Below, piece by piece: positions 24,087 through 33,594 of a stretch of 38,570 bases of DNA. The DNA is taken from NCBI GenBank assembly GCA_029879645.1, contig JAOUPX010000016.1, positions 1 to 38,570 of the forward strand. The letters are read 5' to 3'. Under the pieces are notes generated by a model that worked only from the letters and a program-made list of their open reading frames with translations, was not told where the DNA came from and did no database searches. Positions within the stretch are counted from its first letter, which is position 1; every line of letters starts with the position of its first letter. Made by a program: the position numbers and the translations under genes. This DNA is from Nitrospinota bacterium. Its GTDB lineage: Bacteria > Nitrospinota > Nitrospinia > Nitrospinales > Nitrospinaceae.

Positions 24087-26744
24087 ATGACGGACACCGT
24101 TAAAAACAAAAAATCCGTTCCCGATGAAACTCCCATGATGCAACAGTACCAAAGCATCAAACGGGATTACCCGGACGCGATCCTGTTTTTCCGGATGGGT
24201 GATTTCTACGAAATGTTCAACGAGGATGCTAAAATCGCATCCAAAATTCTGGAGATCGCCCTCACCTCGCGCAACAAAAACCAGGCCAACCCGGTCCCGA
24301 TGTGCGGCATCCCGCATCACTCCTCCAATCTGTACATTTCGAAACTGGTGAAGCAGGGAAAAAAAATCGCCGTCTGCGAACAGGTGGAGGATCCGAAACT
24401 GGCCAAGGGACTGGTCAGGCGCGAGGTGGTACGGGTCATCACTCCGGGGACGGTGCTGGAAGATCATCTACTCGACCCGAAAAGCCATCATTACCTGGCT
24501 TCGATCTACATCGGTAAAGACGGCACCGGGCTGGCGGCGGTGGATCTGTCCACCGGCGAATTCAGAGTCACGGAAATACAGGATACAGGCTCGCACAATC
24601 TGCTGGCCGATGAATTGAACAAACTTGATCCACGGGAAGTGATCGCTCCCGAATCCACACTCAATGGCGAAAACCAGATCCTCACCGGATTCTTCAACGC
24701 CTCAACCTGCCTCAACCCGTGTGAAGACTGGACCTACAGTCACGGTGAGGCCTATCGCCAACTGACGGACCATTTCAAAACTCATTCCCTGGAAGGCTTC
24801 GGGTGCGAGAATCTTCATAACGCCATCAGCGCGGCAGGAGCCCTGATCCGCTACCTGCGCGACACCCAGAAGTCGGCCCTGCAACATGTGAATACTCTGT
24901 CCACCTTTAACATTCACAGTTACATGTGGCTCGATCAGGCTACCGTCAACAGCCTGGAACTCGTGAAGTCGAGCGATGGCGACCGTAAGCATTCCCTGCT
25001 GGGCCTGCTGGACGAAACCTGTACACCGATGGGCGCCCGTCGTCTCAAGGAGTGGATTCTGAAACCACTGATTGACCGGGACGCGGTCGAAGACCGGCTG
25101 AACGGAGTAACGGTGTTCCACGACAACCTAATGGACCGCAACGATCTGCGCTCCCAACTTGGCAATATTTATGACCTGGAACGCCTGCTGGGACGCATCT
25201 CTCTGTCCGCGTGCAGTCCCAGAGATTTAACCGCGCTCAAAAGTTCACTTGCTGTTCTCCCGGATCTCAAAGAAATTCTACGACGGTGTGACTCTAAAGA
25301 CCTGCAGAGATTCATCGAATCCTGGGACAATCTGGAATCGGTGCATCAACACATCGACCGGATACTGGTGGACGATCCGCCCTACAATCTGAAGGATGGC
25401 CACCTGATCAAACCCGGTTGCCATGACGAACTGGACCGGTTGAAGTCGATCAGCCGCAACGGCAACCAGTCCATCGCCGCTTTGGAATCGCGCGAGCGCG
25501 AACGCACCGGTATTCCCCAGTTGAAGGTGGGCTACAATAAAATTTACGGGTACTACATTGAAGTGACCAAAAAGAATCTCGACCGGGTGCCTGAGGATTA
25601 CATCCGCAAGCAATCACTGGTCAACTGCGAGCGGTTCATTTCCCCGGAACTGAAGCAACACGAAACGGAAATCACCGGCGCCGAGGAAAAAATTCAGGCA
25701 CTCGAGCAGGAACTGTTTCAGAACCTCCGGCAGGCGGTGGCGGCCGAGGGTAAACGCATTCAATCCATGGCGCTCCTGCTGAGCGAACTGGATGCGATGG
25801 CTTCGCTGGCAGAAGTGGCTCACCGTCATCAGTACACCCGCCCGGTTCTAAAGGAAGAGGCTGATCTGAAGTTCGTCAACGGACGCCACCCTCTGGTGGA
25901 ACAAATCGATCCCTCCAATCCCTTCATTCCCAACGACACACACTTGGACTGCGACAGCAACCAGATCATGGTCATCACCGGCCCCAACATGGCCGGCAAA
26001 TCCACCTACCTGAGGCAGGTGGCGCTGATCACTCTGATGGCTCAGATCGGCAGTTACGTGCCGGCTGCAGAAGCGGAACTGGGAATGGTCGACCGCATTT
26101 TTTCCCGGGTAGGCGCGCAGGACCATTTGCTGAAAGGACAATCCACTTTCATGGTGGAGATGAACGAAGCCGCCAACATTCTTAACAACGCCACGCAAAG
26201 AAGCCTGATCATTCTGGATGAAATCGGACGGGGCACCAGCACATTCGACGGCATCAGCATCGCGTGGTCGATGGTCGAATATCTGCACGGTCCGGAGCGG
26301 ATCGGCGCCAAAACACTATTTGCGACGCATTACCATGAATTGACGGAACTGGAAGAAACCCTGCCCGGGGTCAAGAACTTCAACGTTCAGGTCAAAGAGT
26401 GGAACGACGAAATTATCTTTTTACGAAAAATTGTTCCGGGAGGAGCGGATAAAAGCTACGGAATCCAGGTCGCCCGACTGGCGGGCTTGCCGGAAAAGGT
26501 GCTTAAAAGAGCTCACGAGGTATTATTTAACCTGGAAAACAGCGAATACGATGAGCTGGGCGCTCCTAAAATAGGGCATTCAGAGGACTCTGAACCCGCT
26601 TCCGGCCCCCAGCAGATGGGTCTGTTTGCCCCCATGCCCTCCCCCCTCGTTCAGAAACTAAAAGAAATCTGCCCTGACGAGCTATCTCCAAGACAAGCCC
26701 TGGAAAAATGGTATGAAATCCGTGAAATGTTGAAGGACTATTGA
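24087..26744 (+). CDS. mutS: DNA mismatch repair protein MutS
   Basis: 885 residues, a full-length MutS. The mismatch-recognition Phe-x-Glu is Phe40-Tyr41-Glu42 in 'RMGDFYEMF'. The connector, lever and clamp regions follow, then the ATPase with Walker A GPNMAGKST at about 632-640, 'VGAQDHLLKGQSTFMVEM', Walker B 'LIILDEIGRGTSTFDG' and 'ATHYHELTELE'. The C-terminal tail holds the tetramerisation-type segment. MutS binds base mismatches and recruits MutL. No mutL is in the window. Last gene of the ndk-to-mutS series. Confidence 0.97.
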   Translation: MTDTVKNKKSVPDETPMMQQYQSIKRDYPDAILFFRMGDFYEMFNEDAKIASKILEIALTSRNKNQANPVPMCGIPHHSSNLYISKLVKQGKKIAVCEQVEDPKLAKGLVRREVVRVITPGTVLEDHLLDPKSHHYLASIYIGKDGTGLAAVDLSTGEFRVTEIQDTGSHNLLADELNKLDPREVIAPESTLNGENQILTGFFNASTCLNPCEDWTYSHGEAYRQLTDHFKTHSLEGFGCENLHNAISAAGALIRYLRDTQKSALQHVNTLSTFNIHSYMWLDQATVNSLELVKSSDGDRKHSLLGLLDETCTPMGARRLKEWILKPLIDRDAVEDRLNGVTVFHDNLMDRNDLRSQLGNIYDLERLLGRISLSACSPRDLTALKSSLAVLPDLKEILRRCDSKDLQRFIESWDNLESVHQHIDRILVDDPPYNLKDGHLIKPGCHDELDRLKSISRNGNQSIAALESRERERTGIPQLKVGYNKIYGYYIEVTKKNLDRVPEDYIRKQSLVNCERFISPELKQHETEITGAEEKIQALEQELFQNLRQAVAAEGKRIQSMALLLSELDAMASLAEVAHRHQYTRPVLKEEADLKFVNGRHPLVEQIDPSNPFIPNDTHLDCDSNQIMVITGPNMAGKSTYLRQVALITLMAQIGSYVPAAEAELGMVDRIFSRVGAQDHLLKGQSTFMVEMNEAANILNNATQRSLIILDEIGRGTSTFDGISIAWSMVEYLHGPERIGAKTLFATHYHELTELEETLPGVKNFNVQVKEWNDEIIFLRKIVPGGADKSYGIQVARLAGLPEKVLKRAHEVLFNLENSEYDELGAPKIGHSEDSEPASGPQQMGLFAPMPSPLVQKLKEICPDELSPRQALEKWYEIREMLKDY

Positions 26745-26885
26745 TTTTTCAGGTATTTGAAAATGGATTTGAGATAGGAAACATGATGATTTTTAGCAAG
26801 TTACCTAAAACAATGCTCCTGCCCCTCCCACCAATGGGGTCACAAAAAGCAGACGTGATTCAGCCAACTTCAATAAATATGGGTA

Positions 26886-26914
26886 TTTACTCCTAATGTA
26901 AAATATTCTATGAT
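26886..26914 (+). promoter_or_regulatory. candidate promoter for the DUF4390/NtrY pair
   Basis: TTTACT (26886-26891), 17 bases, TATGAT (26909-26914). The -10 is 5/6 and the -35 4/6, located about 90 bp upstream of the DUF4390 start in an AT-rich 260-bp gap. Confidence 0.4.
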
Positions 26915-27004
26915 GGTTATGTACAGGTCGAGTTATTTGCGGCAGAAGTGAAGTCTTTGTTTTAGCTTACGTTCATCGTCACTCAAAAGTAATTAAGATA
27001 CCTA

Positions 27005-27679
27005 ATGACAACTTTCCTCAAAACCTTCCGAGCGGTTACTTTTGTTGCAATGTTCTGGGGTCTACTCGTCGCCACCGGTATGGCGAAACCAGCCATCACC
27101 AAAGTCAGCCTCAACACGCAAAAAGACTTGATTACGCTCGATGCCGAATTGATTGATGCCTTCAGTGAAAAAATCAAGGAAGCCATTGAAAGCGGCGTTC
27201 CGATGACGTTCACCTACGAAATCGAATTACGCAAACAATCTTCTGTTTTTGGAGACGAAGTCGTATCACAAAACAAAGTGACCCAGACCGTTCAGTTCGA
27301 CACCCTGAAAAAGGTCTACCAGTTTTCCTCGCAGGGGAAAAATGTCAATCGACAGGTGTCCACCAAAAGCATCGAGCGTTATCAGGAACTGATGTTGACA
27401 CTAAAAGATATCCCCATTGCCCACGTCTTCAAACTGGATCCGGAGGAAAAATATTATGTCCGGGTGAAGGCCGAAATGGAAGCGGATGGGTTGTGGTTCC
27501 CTTTCAATTATCTCCTGTTTTTTGTACCCTTCAACAATTTTGAAACGCCGTGGACCCAATCCACACCCCTGACCATTCAGATGGATCCGGCCTTTGGAGT
27601 GGAAGCCTCCCAGAATAAATCCAAAGCGGCAATCCCTGCGAAGGGGGTAGCAGATGGCATCCGATCCTTTAATCAATAA
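27005..27679 (+). CDS. DUF4390 family exported protein
   Basis: 224 residues with a signal peptide (TFRAVTFVAMFWGLLVATGMAK, cleavage near residue 28). The mature part shows the DUF4390 features: 'ITLDAELIDAFSEKIKEAIESGVPMTFTYEIEL', beta-rich middle and 'KYYVRVKAEMEADGLWFPFNYLLFFVPF...NFETPW'. DUF4390 genes commonly precede an NtrY-like kinase, as here, with a 26-bp overlap. It is expected in the periplasm and could present a signal to the kinase's sensor part; that is inference. Ribosome binding site is weak. Confidence 0.82.
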   Translation: MTTFLKTFRAVTFVAMFWGLLVATGMAKPAITKVSLNTQKDLITLDAELIDAFSEKIKEAIESGVPMTFTYEIELRKQSSVFGDEVVSQNKVTQTVQFDTLKKVYQFSSQGKNVNRQVSTKSIERYQELMLTLKDIPIAHVFKLDPEEKYYVRVKAEMEADGLWFPFNYLLFFVPFNNFETPWTQSTPLTIQMDPAFGVEASQNKSKAAIPAKGVADGIRSFNQ

Positions 27680-29960
27680 TCCTCAATACCATAAGCTCAC
27701 CGAAGAGCAAATTCACCAGAAGAAAAGACGTGCCCGGCGCACCCTGGTGTGGTTGATCGCCAGCCTGATCGGCCTGACGGCGCTGGAAGTATTTTTCCTG
27801 AAGCAGGCCAAAGCCAGCATCGCGGAAAATATCAACATCCTGTTCCTGTTCAACATCATCATTATCCTTCTGGTGTTGTTGATCGTCATGATCACCCGCA
27901 ACCTGGTCAAGTTGTACAACGAACGGAAAAGCCGGATCATCGGCGCCAAGTTTCAGACCAAACTGATTTTCGCTTTCTTCATTCTGGCGCTTGTTCCTGC
28001 CACACTTCTGTTTTTTGTCGCCAGCAAACTGTTCAGCTACAGTATCGGAAACTGGTTCAGTATCCAGGTTGAGCGTTCCCTCCAGCAATCCATGGAGGTG
28101 GCACGCGAATACTACGCGCATGTCGAGCAGAAAAGCCAGTTTCATGCCAGAAAGCTTGAAGAACTGATTACGAAAAATCAGTTGTACCTCCAGGAGCGTC
28201 GGGACACTTTGCAACGGCTTGTGGAGGCTAAAACCGAAGAATATGAATTGGGCGGTGTCATCGTATACGATCAACAGGGTCAAGTGGTGGTGTCTTATGC
28301 CAATCCATCAATGCCACAGAATTACACCAATCTCGACTATGCAGACCTGATCCGAGAAAGCATGGAGAATGAAGCGACCACCGAAATGCGGTCACAAACC
28401 AAGGGCAATTATCTCGTGGTGGTTCTTCCCCTCAAGCAGATGGTGGAAGGCAAACCCGCCGTATGGGGATATATCCTGACCCTGTCCAAGATCCCCAAAA
28501 GCACTATCATTAAAATTGAGGGCATCCGCAACACGTTTGAAGATTATAAAAAGCAAAGTTTCCTTAAACTCCCGGTCAGTGCCAACTATTACATTACCTT
28601 TATTTTAGTAACCCTCCTGATATTGTTCTCGGCCATCTGGCTTGGATTCTACATGGCGCGTGGAATTACCATCCCCATTCAACAGCTGGCTGCTGGGACC
28701 CGGCGTGTGGCCGAGGGCGACCTCAACGTCAAAGTCAACTTGAAAGCCAGCGATGAAATAGGACTACTGGTGGACTCGTTCAACACCATGACCGAACAGT
28801 TGAAAACCAGCCGCAAAACTCTCGAGGAGGCTCACGAAAATCTTCAGATTACCAACCTTGAGCTGGATCAGCGCCGCAATTATACCGAGACCATACTGGA
28901 AAATATCGGTGCCGGTGTAATTTATGTCGACAAAAAAGGATGGATCACAACCCTCAACAAGGGTGCCAAACGCCTGCTGAATGCGGAGGACAAGGAAATT
29001 ATCGGCCATAATTACAAGGATGTTTTCGATCCCTCGTTTCACGAACCCATTCGTAAAATGATCAAAAAAATGAATGAGGAACGAAAAGAGTCCTATGAAG
29101 AACAAGTGGAGTTAAGCGTCGGTGAAAACAATCTGACTCTGTTGGCGAATATTAAAATCATGCGCGATGATCACAATAAATACCTGGGACTTTTGATGGT
29201 GTTTGAGGATGTCACCCAGCTCATCAAGGCACAGAAAATCTCCGCGTGGCAGGAGGTCGCTCAGGGTATCGCCCATGAAATTAAAAATCCCCTGACCCCG
29301 ATCCAGCTCAATACGCAACGTCTTCGCAAAAAGTATTATGAGGACAAGAAATCATTCGCCAAGGTTTTCGATGAAAGCATCCGAATCATCACCCAGGAAG
29401 TGGAAGGTATGAAGGATCTATTAAACGAATTTCTCCGCTTTTCAAGGATGCCCACACCTCATCCCAAATTATATTCTGTCCACACGATCATCGACGATGT
29501 CACCCGCCTGTACATCAACCATGAAAAAGGCGTAACCATCAATAAATTCCTGGATCCCAGCGTCAATCTGCTATACATCGATCCCGAGCAGATAAGACGC
29601 GTCTTCATCAACTTATTTGATAATGCCTTGGATGCTCTTGAGGAAGATGGAATAATAGAGATTTCAACTCACTGGGATCACGAGGCGAAACGCGTTAAAA
29701 TCGATTTTTCGGATAATGGAGTGGGCATCAATCCAACTGATCGTGAAAAACTTTTTCTTCCCCATTTTACGACCAAAAAGCGAGGCACCGGCCTGGGTCT
29801 GGCGATTGTGACCCGAATCATCAACGATCACAATGGTACCATCCAGGTTCGATCCAACGAGCCTAGAGGCACCACCTTTACCCTTGAATTTCCAGACCCA
29901 TCGACAACCACCCACGTCGGCCCTTTCAAAGACTCGGCAACCATATGGAGCCCCGGTTAA
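27654..29960 (+). CDS. NtrY-like sensor histidine kinase
   Basis: 768 residues. Membrane helices lie at about 28-48, 55-78, 101-127 and 303-327, with a periplasmic loop between the last two. A HAMP domain (about 330-385), a PAS-like domain (about 405-520) and the kinase core follow. The phosphoacceptor is His541 in 'VAQGIAHEIKNPLTPIQ'; the N box is in 'NLFDNALDAL', G1 'FSDNGVGI' and G2 'GTGLGLAIV'. This is the NtrY architecture. A response regulator of the NtrX type normally follows but the next gene is an aldehyde dehydrogenase. The start overlaps DUF4390 by 26 bp. Confidence 0.93.
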   Translation: MASDPLINNPQYHKLTEEQIHQKKRRARRTLVWLIASLIGLTALEVFFLKQAKASIAENINILFLFNIIIILLVLLIVMITRNLVKLYNERKSRIIGAKFQTKLIFAFFILALVPATLLFFVASKLFSYSIGNWFSIQVERSLQQSMEVAREYYAHVEQKSQFHARKLEELITKNQLYLQERRDTLQRLVEAKTEEYELGGVIVYDQQGQVVVSYANPSMPQNYTNLDYADLIRESMENEATTEMRSQTKGNYLVVVLPLKQMVEGKPAVWGYILTLSKIPKSTIIKIEGIRNTFEDYKKQSFLKLPVSANYYITFILVTLLILFSAIWLGFYMARGITIPIQQLAAGTRRVAEGDLNVKVNLKASDEIGLLVDSFNTMTEQLKTSRKTLEEAHENLQITNLELDQRRNYTETILENIGAGVIYVDKKGWITTLNKGAKRLLNAEDKEIIGHNYKDVFDPSFHEPIRKMIKKMNEERKESYEEQVELSVGENNLTLLANIKIMRDDHNKYLGLLMVFEDVTQLIKAQKISAWQEVAQGIAHEIKNPLTPIQLNTQRLRKKYYEDKKSFAKVFDESIRIITQEVEGMKDLLNEFLRFSRMPTPHPKLYSVHTIIDDVTRLYINHEKGVTINKFLDPSVNLLYIDPEQIRRVFINLFDNALDALEEDGIIEISTHWDHEAKRVKIDFSDNGVGINPTDREKLFLPHFTTKKRGTGLGLAIVTRIINDHNGTIQVRSNEPRGTTFTLEFPDPSTTTHVGPFKDSATIWSPG

Positions 29961-29986
29961 TTTCTAAAATTTTTAGCACTCCCCTC

Positions 29987-30015
29987 TTATCTATTGACCT
30001 CAAAATCCGTATAAT
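29987..30015 (+). promoter_or_regulatory. candidate promoter of the aldehyde dehydrogenase gene
   Basis: A perfect TATAAT (30010-30015) lies 70 bp upstream of the gene. The hexamer 17 bases before it (TTATCT, 29987-29992) matches the -35 poorly, so the -10 is the main evidence. Confidence 0.4.
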
Positions 30016-30084
30016 AGCCACTTGATTCAAAGTCAGACTCTTATTTAACCTTTTAGTTTCTGAATTCTTCGAGGCTTGAAAAGT

Positions 30085-31515
30085 ATGACTCTTAAGCATC
30101 CTTTTATGATTGGAAGCGAGTGGCGGGAAACCGAACAAACCCTTCCTGTCATTAATCCCTATAATCAGGAAACCTTTGCCGAAGTCAGCCTGGCCGGTGC
30201 GGCAGAAATTGACATGGCCATCGCCCTCGCCGTCAAGGCCTTCGAGAAAACGCGGACCCTTCCCACCTATCTCCGAAGCCGCATCTGTTCGCAAATCGCC
30301 CAGGGTATCGAAGATCGGCGGGAGGAGTTTGCCGAGACCATCGCCAGGGAAGCGGGAAAGCCGCTGATCTATTCCCGGACGGAAGTGGACCGCTCTATAT
30401 CCACATTTAAAATAGCCGCCGAGGAGGCCTCCAGGATCCACGGGGAAGTCCTGCATCTCGACATTACGGAATCCGCCAAGGGCAAAACGGGGCTCGTGCG
30501 CCGTTTTCCCATCGGACCCGTCTCAGGCATTTCACCCTTTAACTTTCCGTTGAACCTGGTGGCTCACAAAGTCGCACCGGCCATGGCCTGCGGCAATCCC
30601 ATCGTTTTAAAACCGGCTTCCTATACCCCACTGACCGCCCTTCTGTTGGGAAAAGTAATCAGCGAAACCGATGCTGTGGAAGGAAGCTTCAGCGTTCTGC
30701 CGTGCAAGAGTTCGCATGCCACGGCCCTGGTAGAGGATGACCGTTTGCAGATGGTCACGTTTACCGGAAGTCCCCCCATCGGCTGGGACATCAAGCGCCG
30801 GGCCGGAAAAAAGAAGGTCACCTTGGAATTGGGCGGTAACGCCGGGGTAGTCATAGAGCCAGACGCCGATCTCGATTTCGCCGCAAAAAAAGTCTGCTTC
30901 GGAGCGTTCGCCTTTTCCGGTCAGGTCTGTATCTCAGTGCAACGGACCTATGTTCACGAGTCCTGTTTCGACGCGTTTATGAATCGATTGAAAAAGGAAG
31001 TAGATCAGTTAAAATCCGGCGATCCCCTGGACGAAACAGTCACCTTCGGTCCGATGATCGATACCGGAAACGCGGAGCGTATCGAATCCTGGATACAGGA
31101 AGCGGTTGACGGTGGAGCGCAATTGATCACTGGCGGCAAACGCAACGGCGCCTTTTTTGAACCGACGGTACTGACGCGCGTCGGTTCCGACAAGAAAATC
31201 GTCTGCGAGGAAGCATTCGGCCCTGTATTGGTGGTGGAACCCTATAAAGATTTCTACCAGGCGATCGAAACAATCAACAACTCTGACTTCGGCCTGCAGG
31301 CAGGGGTGTTCACCAATCAACTGGATAAAGCCATGCGCGCCTTTAATCAACTGGAGGTGGGCGGGGTGGTGCTCAACGACGTACCCACCTTCCGCGTCGA
31401 CAATATGCCCTACGGCGGACTCAAAGATTCCGGCTTCGGCCGTGAAGGAATTAAATACAGCATTGAGGAAATGACGGAAATCAAACTTCTGGTCATGAAT
31501 CACTATCTGGACTAA
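30085..31515 (+). CDS. NAD(P)-dependent aldehyde dehydrogenase
   Basis: 476 residues from ATG 30085 (a TTG three codons earlier is less likely; GAGG precedes at a workable distance). The ALDH fold has 'GPVSGISPFNFPLNLVAHKVAPA', the nucleotide motif 'VTFTGSPPIGW', general base Glu248 in LELGGN and catalytic nucleophile Cys282 in 'FSGQVCIS'. The cap 'EEAFGPVL' and 'PYGGLKDSGFGREG' are typical. The subgroup looks like the lactaldehyde/glyceraldehyde-3-phosphate-type ALDHs; substrate cannot be given. The next gene is 24 bp downstream. Confidence 0.9.
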   Translation: MTLKHPFMIGSEWRETEQTLPVINPYNQETFAEVSLAGAAEIDMAIALAVKAFEKTRTLPTYLRSRICSQIAQGIEDRREEFAETIAREAGKPLIYSRTEVDRSISTFKIAAEEASRIHGEVLHLDITESAKGKTGLVRRFPIGPVSGISPFNFPLNLVAHKVAPAMACGNPIVLKPASYTPLTALLLGKVISETDAVEGSFSVLPCKSSHATALVEDDRLQMVTFTGSPPIGWDIKRRAGKKKVTLELGGNAGVVIEPDADLDFAAKKVCFGAFAFSGQVCISVQRTYVHESCFDAFMNRLKKEVDQLKSGDPLDETVTFGPMIDTGNAERIESWIQEAVDGGAQLITGGKRNGAFFEPTVLTRVGSDKKIVCEEAFGPVLVVEPYKDFYQAIETINNSDFGLQAGVFTNQLDKAMRAFNQLEVGGVVLNDVPTFRVDNMPYGGLKDSGFGREGIKYSIEEMTEIKLLVMNHYLD

Positions 31516-31538
31516 CCCTCAACAAGCGACAAACTGAC

Positions 31539-31958
31539 ATGACCGATCAAACACGTTTTACCGACAATGGAAACGGGACCATTACCGATTCCAAAACCAA
31601 TTTAATGTGGAAAAAAACCGACTCGTTCCAGGATACCAAAAAATGGAAAAACTGGTTTACCGGTCACGAATACATGCAGATTGTGAACCTGGAACGATTC
31701 GGGGGGTTTGAGGACTGGCGTTTTCCCTTTGAAGACGAAGCCTATAGCCTGCTCGATCTGGACCAAACCAATCAGGACAAATATGGGGACGACATTTACC
31801 TCGACCCCATTTTCGAATCCGGAAGCGCCGGAGTCACCTGGACAGAAGATACCAAGGACTCGTCGGCACTCGTTATTCAATACGAGGACGGAATCAAAGT
31901 CTGGCCCTCACAATATGCCAACCTGAACATGGCGGTTCGCCTGGTCCGCAATCTCTAA
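31539..31958 (+). CDS. DUF1566 (Lcl C-terminal type) protein
   Basis: 139 residues. The pattern 'FTDNGNGTITDSKTNLMWKK' at the start, 'GFEDWRFPFEDE' in the middle and 'NMAVRLVRNL' at the end fit the DUF1566/Lcl C-terminal domain, found in many exported proteins. Here it is nearly the whole protein, with no signal peptide. It follows the aldehyde dehydrogenase by 24 bp and converges on the next gene with 7 bp between stops. Role unknown. Confidence 0.75.
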   Translation: MTDQTRFTDNGNGTITDSKTNLMWKKTDSFQDTKKWKNWFTGHEYMQIVNLERFGGFEDWRFPFEDEAYSLLDLDQTNQDKYGDDIYLDPIFESGSAGVTWTEDTKDSSALVIQYEDGIKVWPSQYANLNMAVRLVRNL

Positions 31959-31965
31959 TCCCGAA

Positions 31966-33594
31966 TCACTGCTGAGATCCCCAGGAGTCGGGATATATAA
32001 TTTGGAAGTCCGCATTCTCCGGTCCCAGGTATTCAAAACCGGGTTGCACGACAAACCGTATAGGCGTCCGGGACGACTCGAAGGGTTTAGGCTTCTGTGC
32101 ATGCGTCCTCACCGCGCTCACTTCAAGAATCAGCACTCGGTTCTCAGGCAGGACATAACGGCCCTGAGCGGTTTGTTCGAGATCAATCTTAAAAGCCCCA
32201 CTGGGTTCCTTTGGACCGGCGGCTTCGCCCTGTGAAATAATTTTGGTGCGGGGAGAGGTGACCGACAGTTGCCACCGGTAACGCGTCTCTAATCTCCGGG
32301 CATAAGCGGTCAGTGCTACAGGATCCATAAACTGTACCATCGCCCTCCCCTTCTCCCGATAAAACTGCAGGTGGGTCACCGGCCAATTTACCTGGTCACC
32401 TTCAAACACTTGCGCCCCCATGCGGCGGCAACGGGTTTCCCTTAAAACTTTAGCCTCCTGGACGCGTCTTTTAATCAGTAAATCCTGCCTTAATTCCAGG
32501 GCTTCCGGGTGAACCAGATAACAACTGGCAATGGCCAATTCCAAATCCGCTTCAGCGGAAATCCTTTGATCCACGGCATAACGCAAATCCAGCATCATCA
32601 TATTTTCTATAGAGGAATCCAGAAAGCGGCTTGCCTCCTGGGCCAAACGGTTAACCTGCCTCCAATCCTTTTTGACTATCGCCTCCTTAAATTGTTTTCC
32701 TATCAATGCCGCATAGTCCCCCGCGCCACTCATGAAATATTCCTTTGCCCCGAACACATGCTGTTTCAAAAAACGGTAGCGCTCAGGGTGGGTCAATTTA
32801 AAATAAGGATAATGAATGTAGGCGGCAACCGAGTTGGCAAAATCCTCCTGCGGGTTCTCGCGGGAATAGGTGGGCAGATGCCGGGAGGAAACGGGACCGT
32901 AATTGCGAACATCAGGATCACTGACCAGAGTGTATAAAAAATCACTGTCCGCCTTCCCGTCGAGCGCCGGCAAGTGCAGGATATGAAACCTGGAAATATC
33001 CAGCCATTCTTTCTTGAAAGTCAAAAATCCGTGGCTCAGGTCAAACACATGCCCCATTTCATGGTACACGATGTTTTCAAAATCTTCCGCGCTTTCATAA
33101 AATAGAGCGCTATAAAATTCGATGCGTAACGGCTCATCCGCCAGCACAACCTGATACTTTTGATGGGCTTGCCGGTAAACTGTAGTGTACCGGGGAAAGG
33201 TGGCGGCAGGGATTCCTGATGGGTCGGGTGCATTCAGTTCCCCTGACGGATCATTTTTAACCTGCAATGTTCCTGTGCGATAAAACCCTTGCACCCCTTT
33301 GATGTGGTAAAAATTTTCCGGCAGACGGGAAAAGGCATCGTGCAATTTCTCGATTTCCTCCGGACGCCAGCCTTCATCCAGATCTTTCAAATCATAACCG
33401 AAACTTTGCCTGAACTTATCCTTCAGGCGGTTGACTTCGTCACGGTAATTTCCAGGATAAACGAATAGAGGGCGATCCTTTCTATGACCATCCTCCCCCG
33501 GTGCGCCCATATGACTGGCATGGACCCACTGCAAAGGCAAAAAAAACTCCACCATCAGTAAAGCAAATAACACGGCAACGCCATTACTTTTCAT
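31966..33594 (-). CDS. secreted HExxH metallopeptidase-like protein
   Basis: 542 residues with a signal peptide (VAVLFALLMVEFFLPLQWVHAS, cleavage near residue 26). The candidate metal site is HEMGH at 178-182 in 'NIVYHEMGHVFDLSHG', where Glu179 would be catalytic; His188 has metzincin spacing but with Asp in place of the usual Gly. Alternatively, Glu250 in 'NPQEDFANSVAAYI' is the third ligand, as in anthrax lethal factor-like (M34/ATLF) enzymes, which I consider more likely. The C-terminal half (about 300-542) is helical then beta-rich and unassigned. Convergent with the DUF1566 gene. Peptidase activity is inferred from the motif. Confidence 0.7.
   Translation of the reverse strand: MKSNGVAVLFALLMVEFFLPLQWVHASHMGAPGEDGHRKDRPLFVYPGNYRDEVNRLKDKFRQSFGYDLKDLDEGWRPEEIEKLHDAFSRLPENFYHIKGVQGFYRTGTLQVKNDPSGELNAPDPSGIPAATFPRYTTVYRQAHQKYQVVLADEPLRIEFYSALFYESAEDFENIVYHEMGHVFDLSHGFLTFKKEWLDISRFHILHLPALDGKADSDFLYTLVSDPDVRNYGPVSSRHLPTYSRENPQEDFANSVAAYIHYPYFKLTHPERYRFLKQHVFGAKEYFMSGAGDYAALIGKQFKEAIVKKDWRQVNRLAQEASRFLDSSIENMMMLDLRYAVDQRISAEADLELAIASCYLVHPEALELRQDLLIKRRVQEAKVLRETRCRRMGAQVFEGDQVNWPVTHLQFYREKGRAMVQFMDPVALTAYARRLETRYRWQLSVTSPRTKIISQGEAAGPKEPSGAFKIDLEQTAQGRYVLPENRVLILEVSAVRTHAQKPKPFESSRTPIRFVVQPGFEYLGPENADFQIIYPDSWGSQQ

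Noticed and set aside
29994-30015. TTGACC plus TATAAT as a sigma-70 promoter
   Set aside because: Only 10 bases separate them; the -10 was kept with a different, weaker -35.
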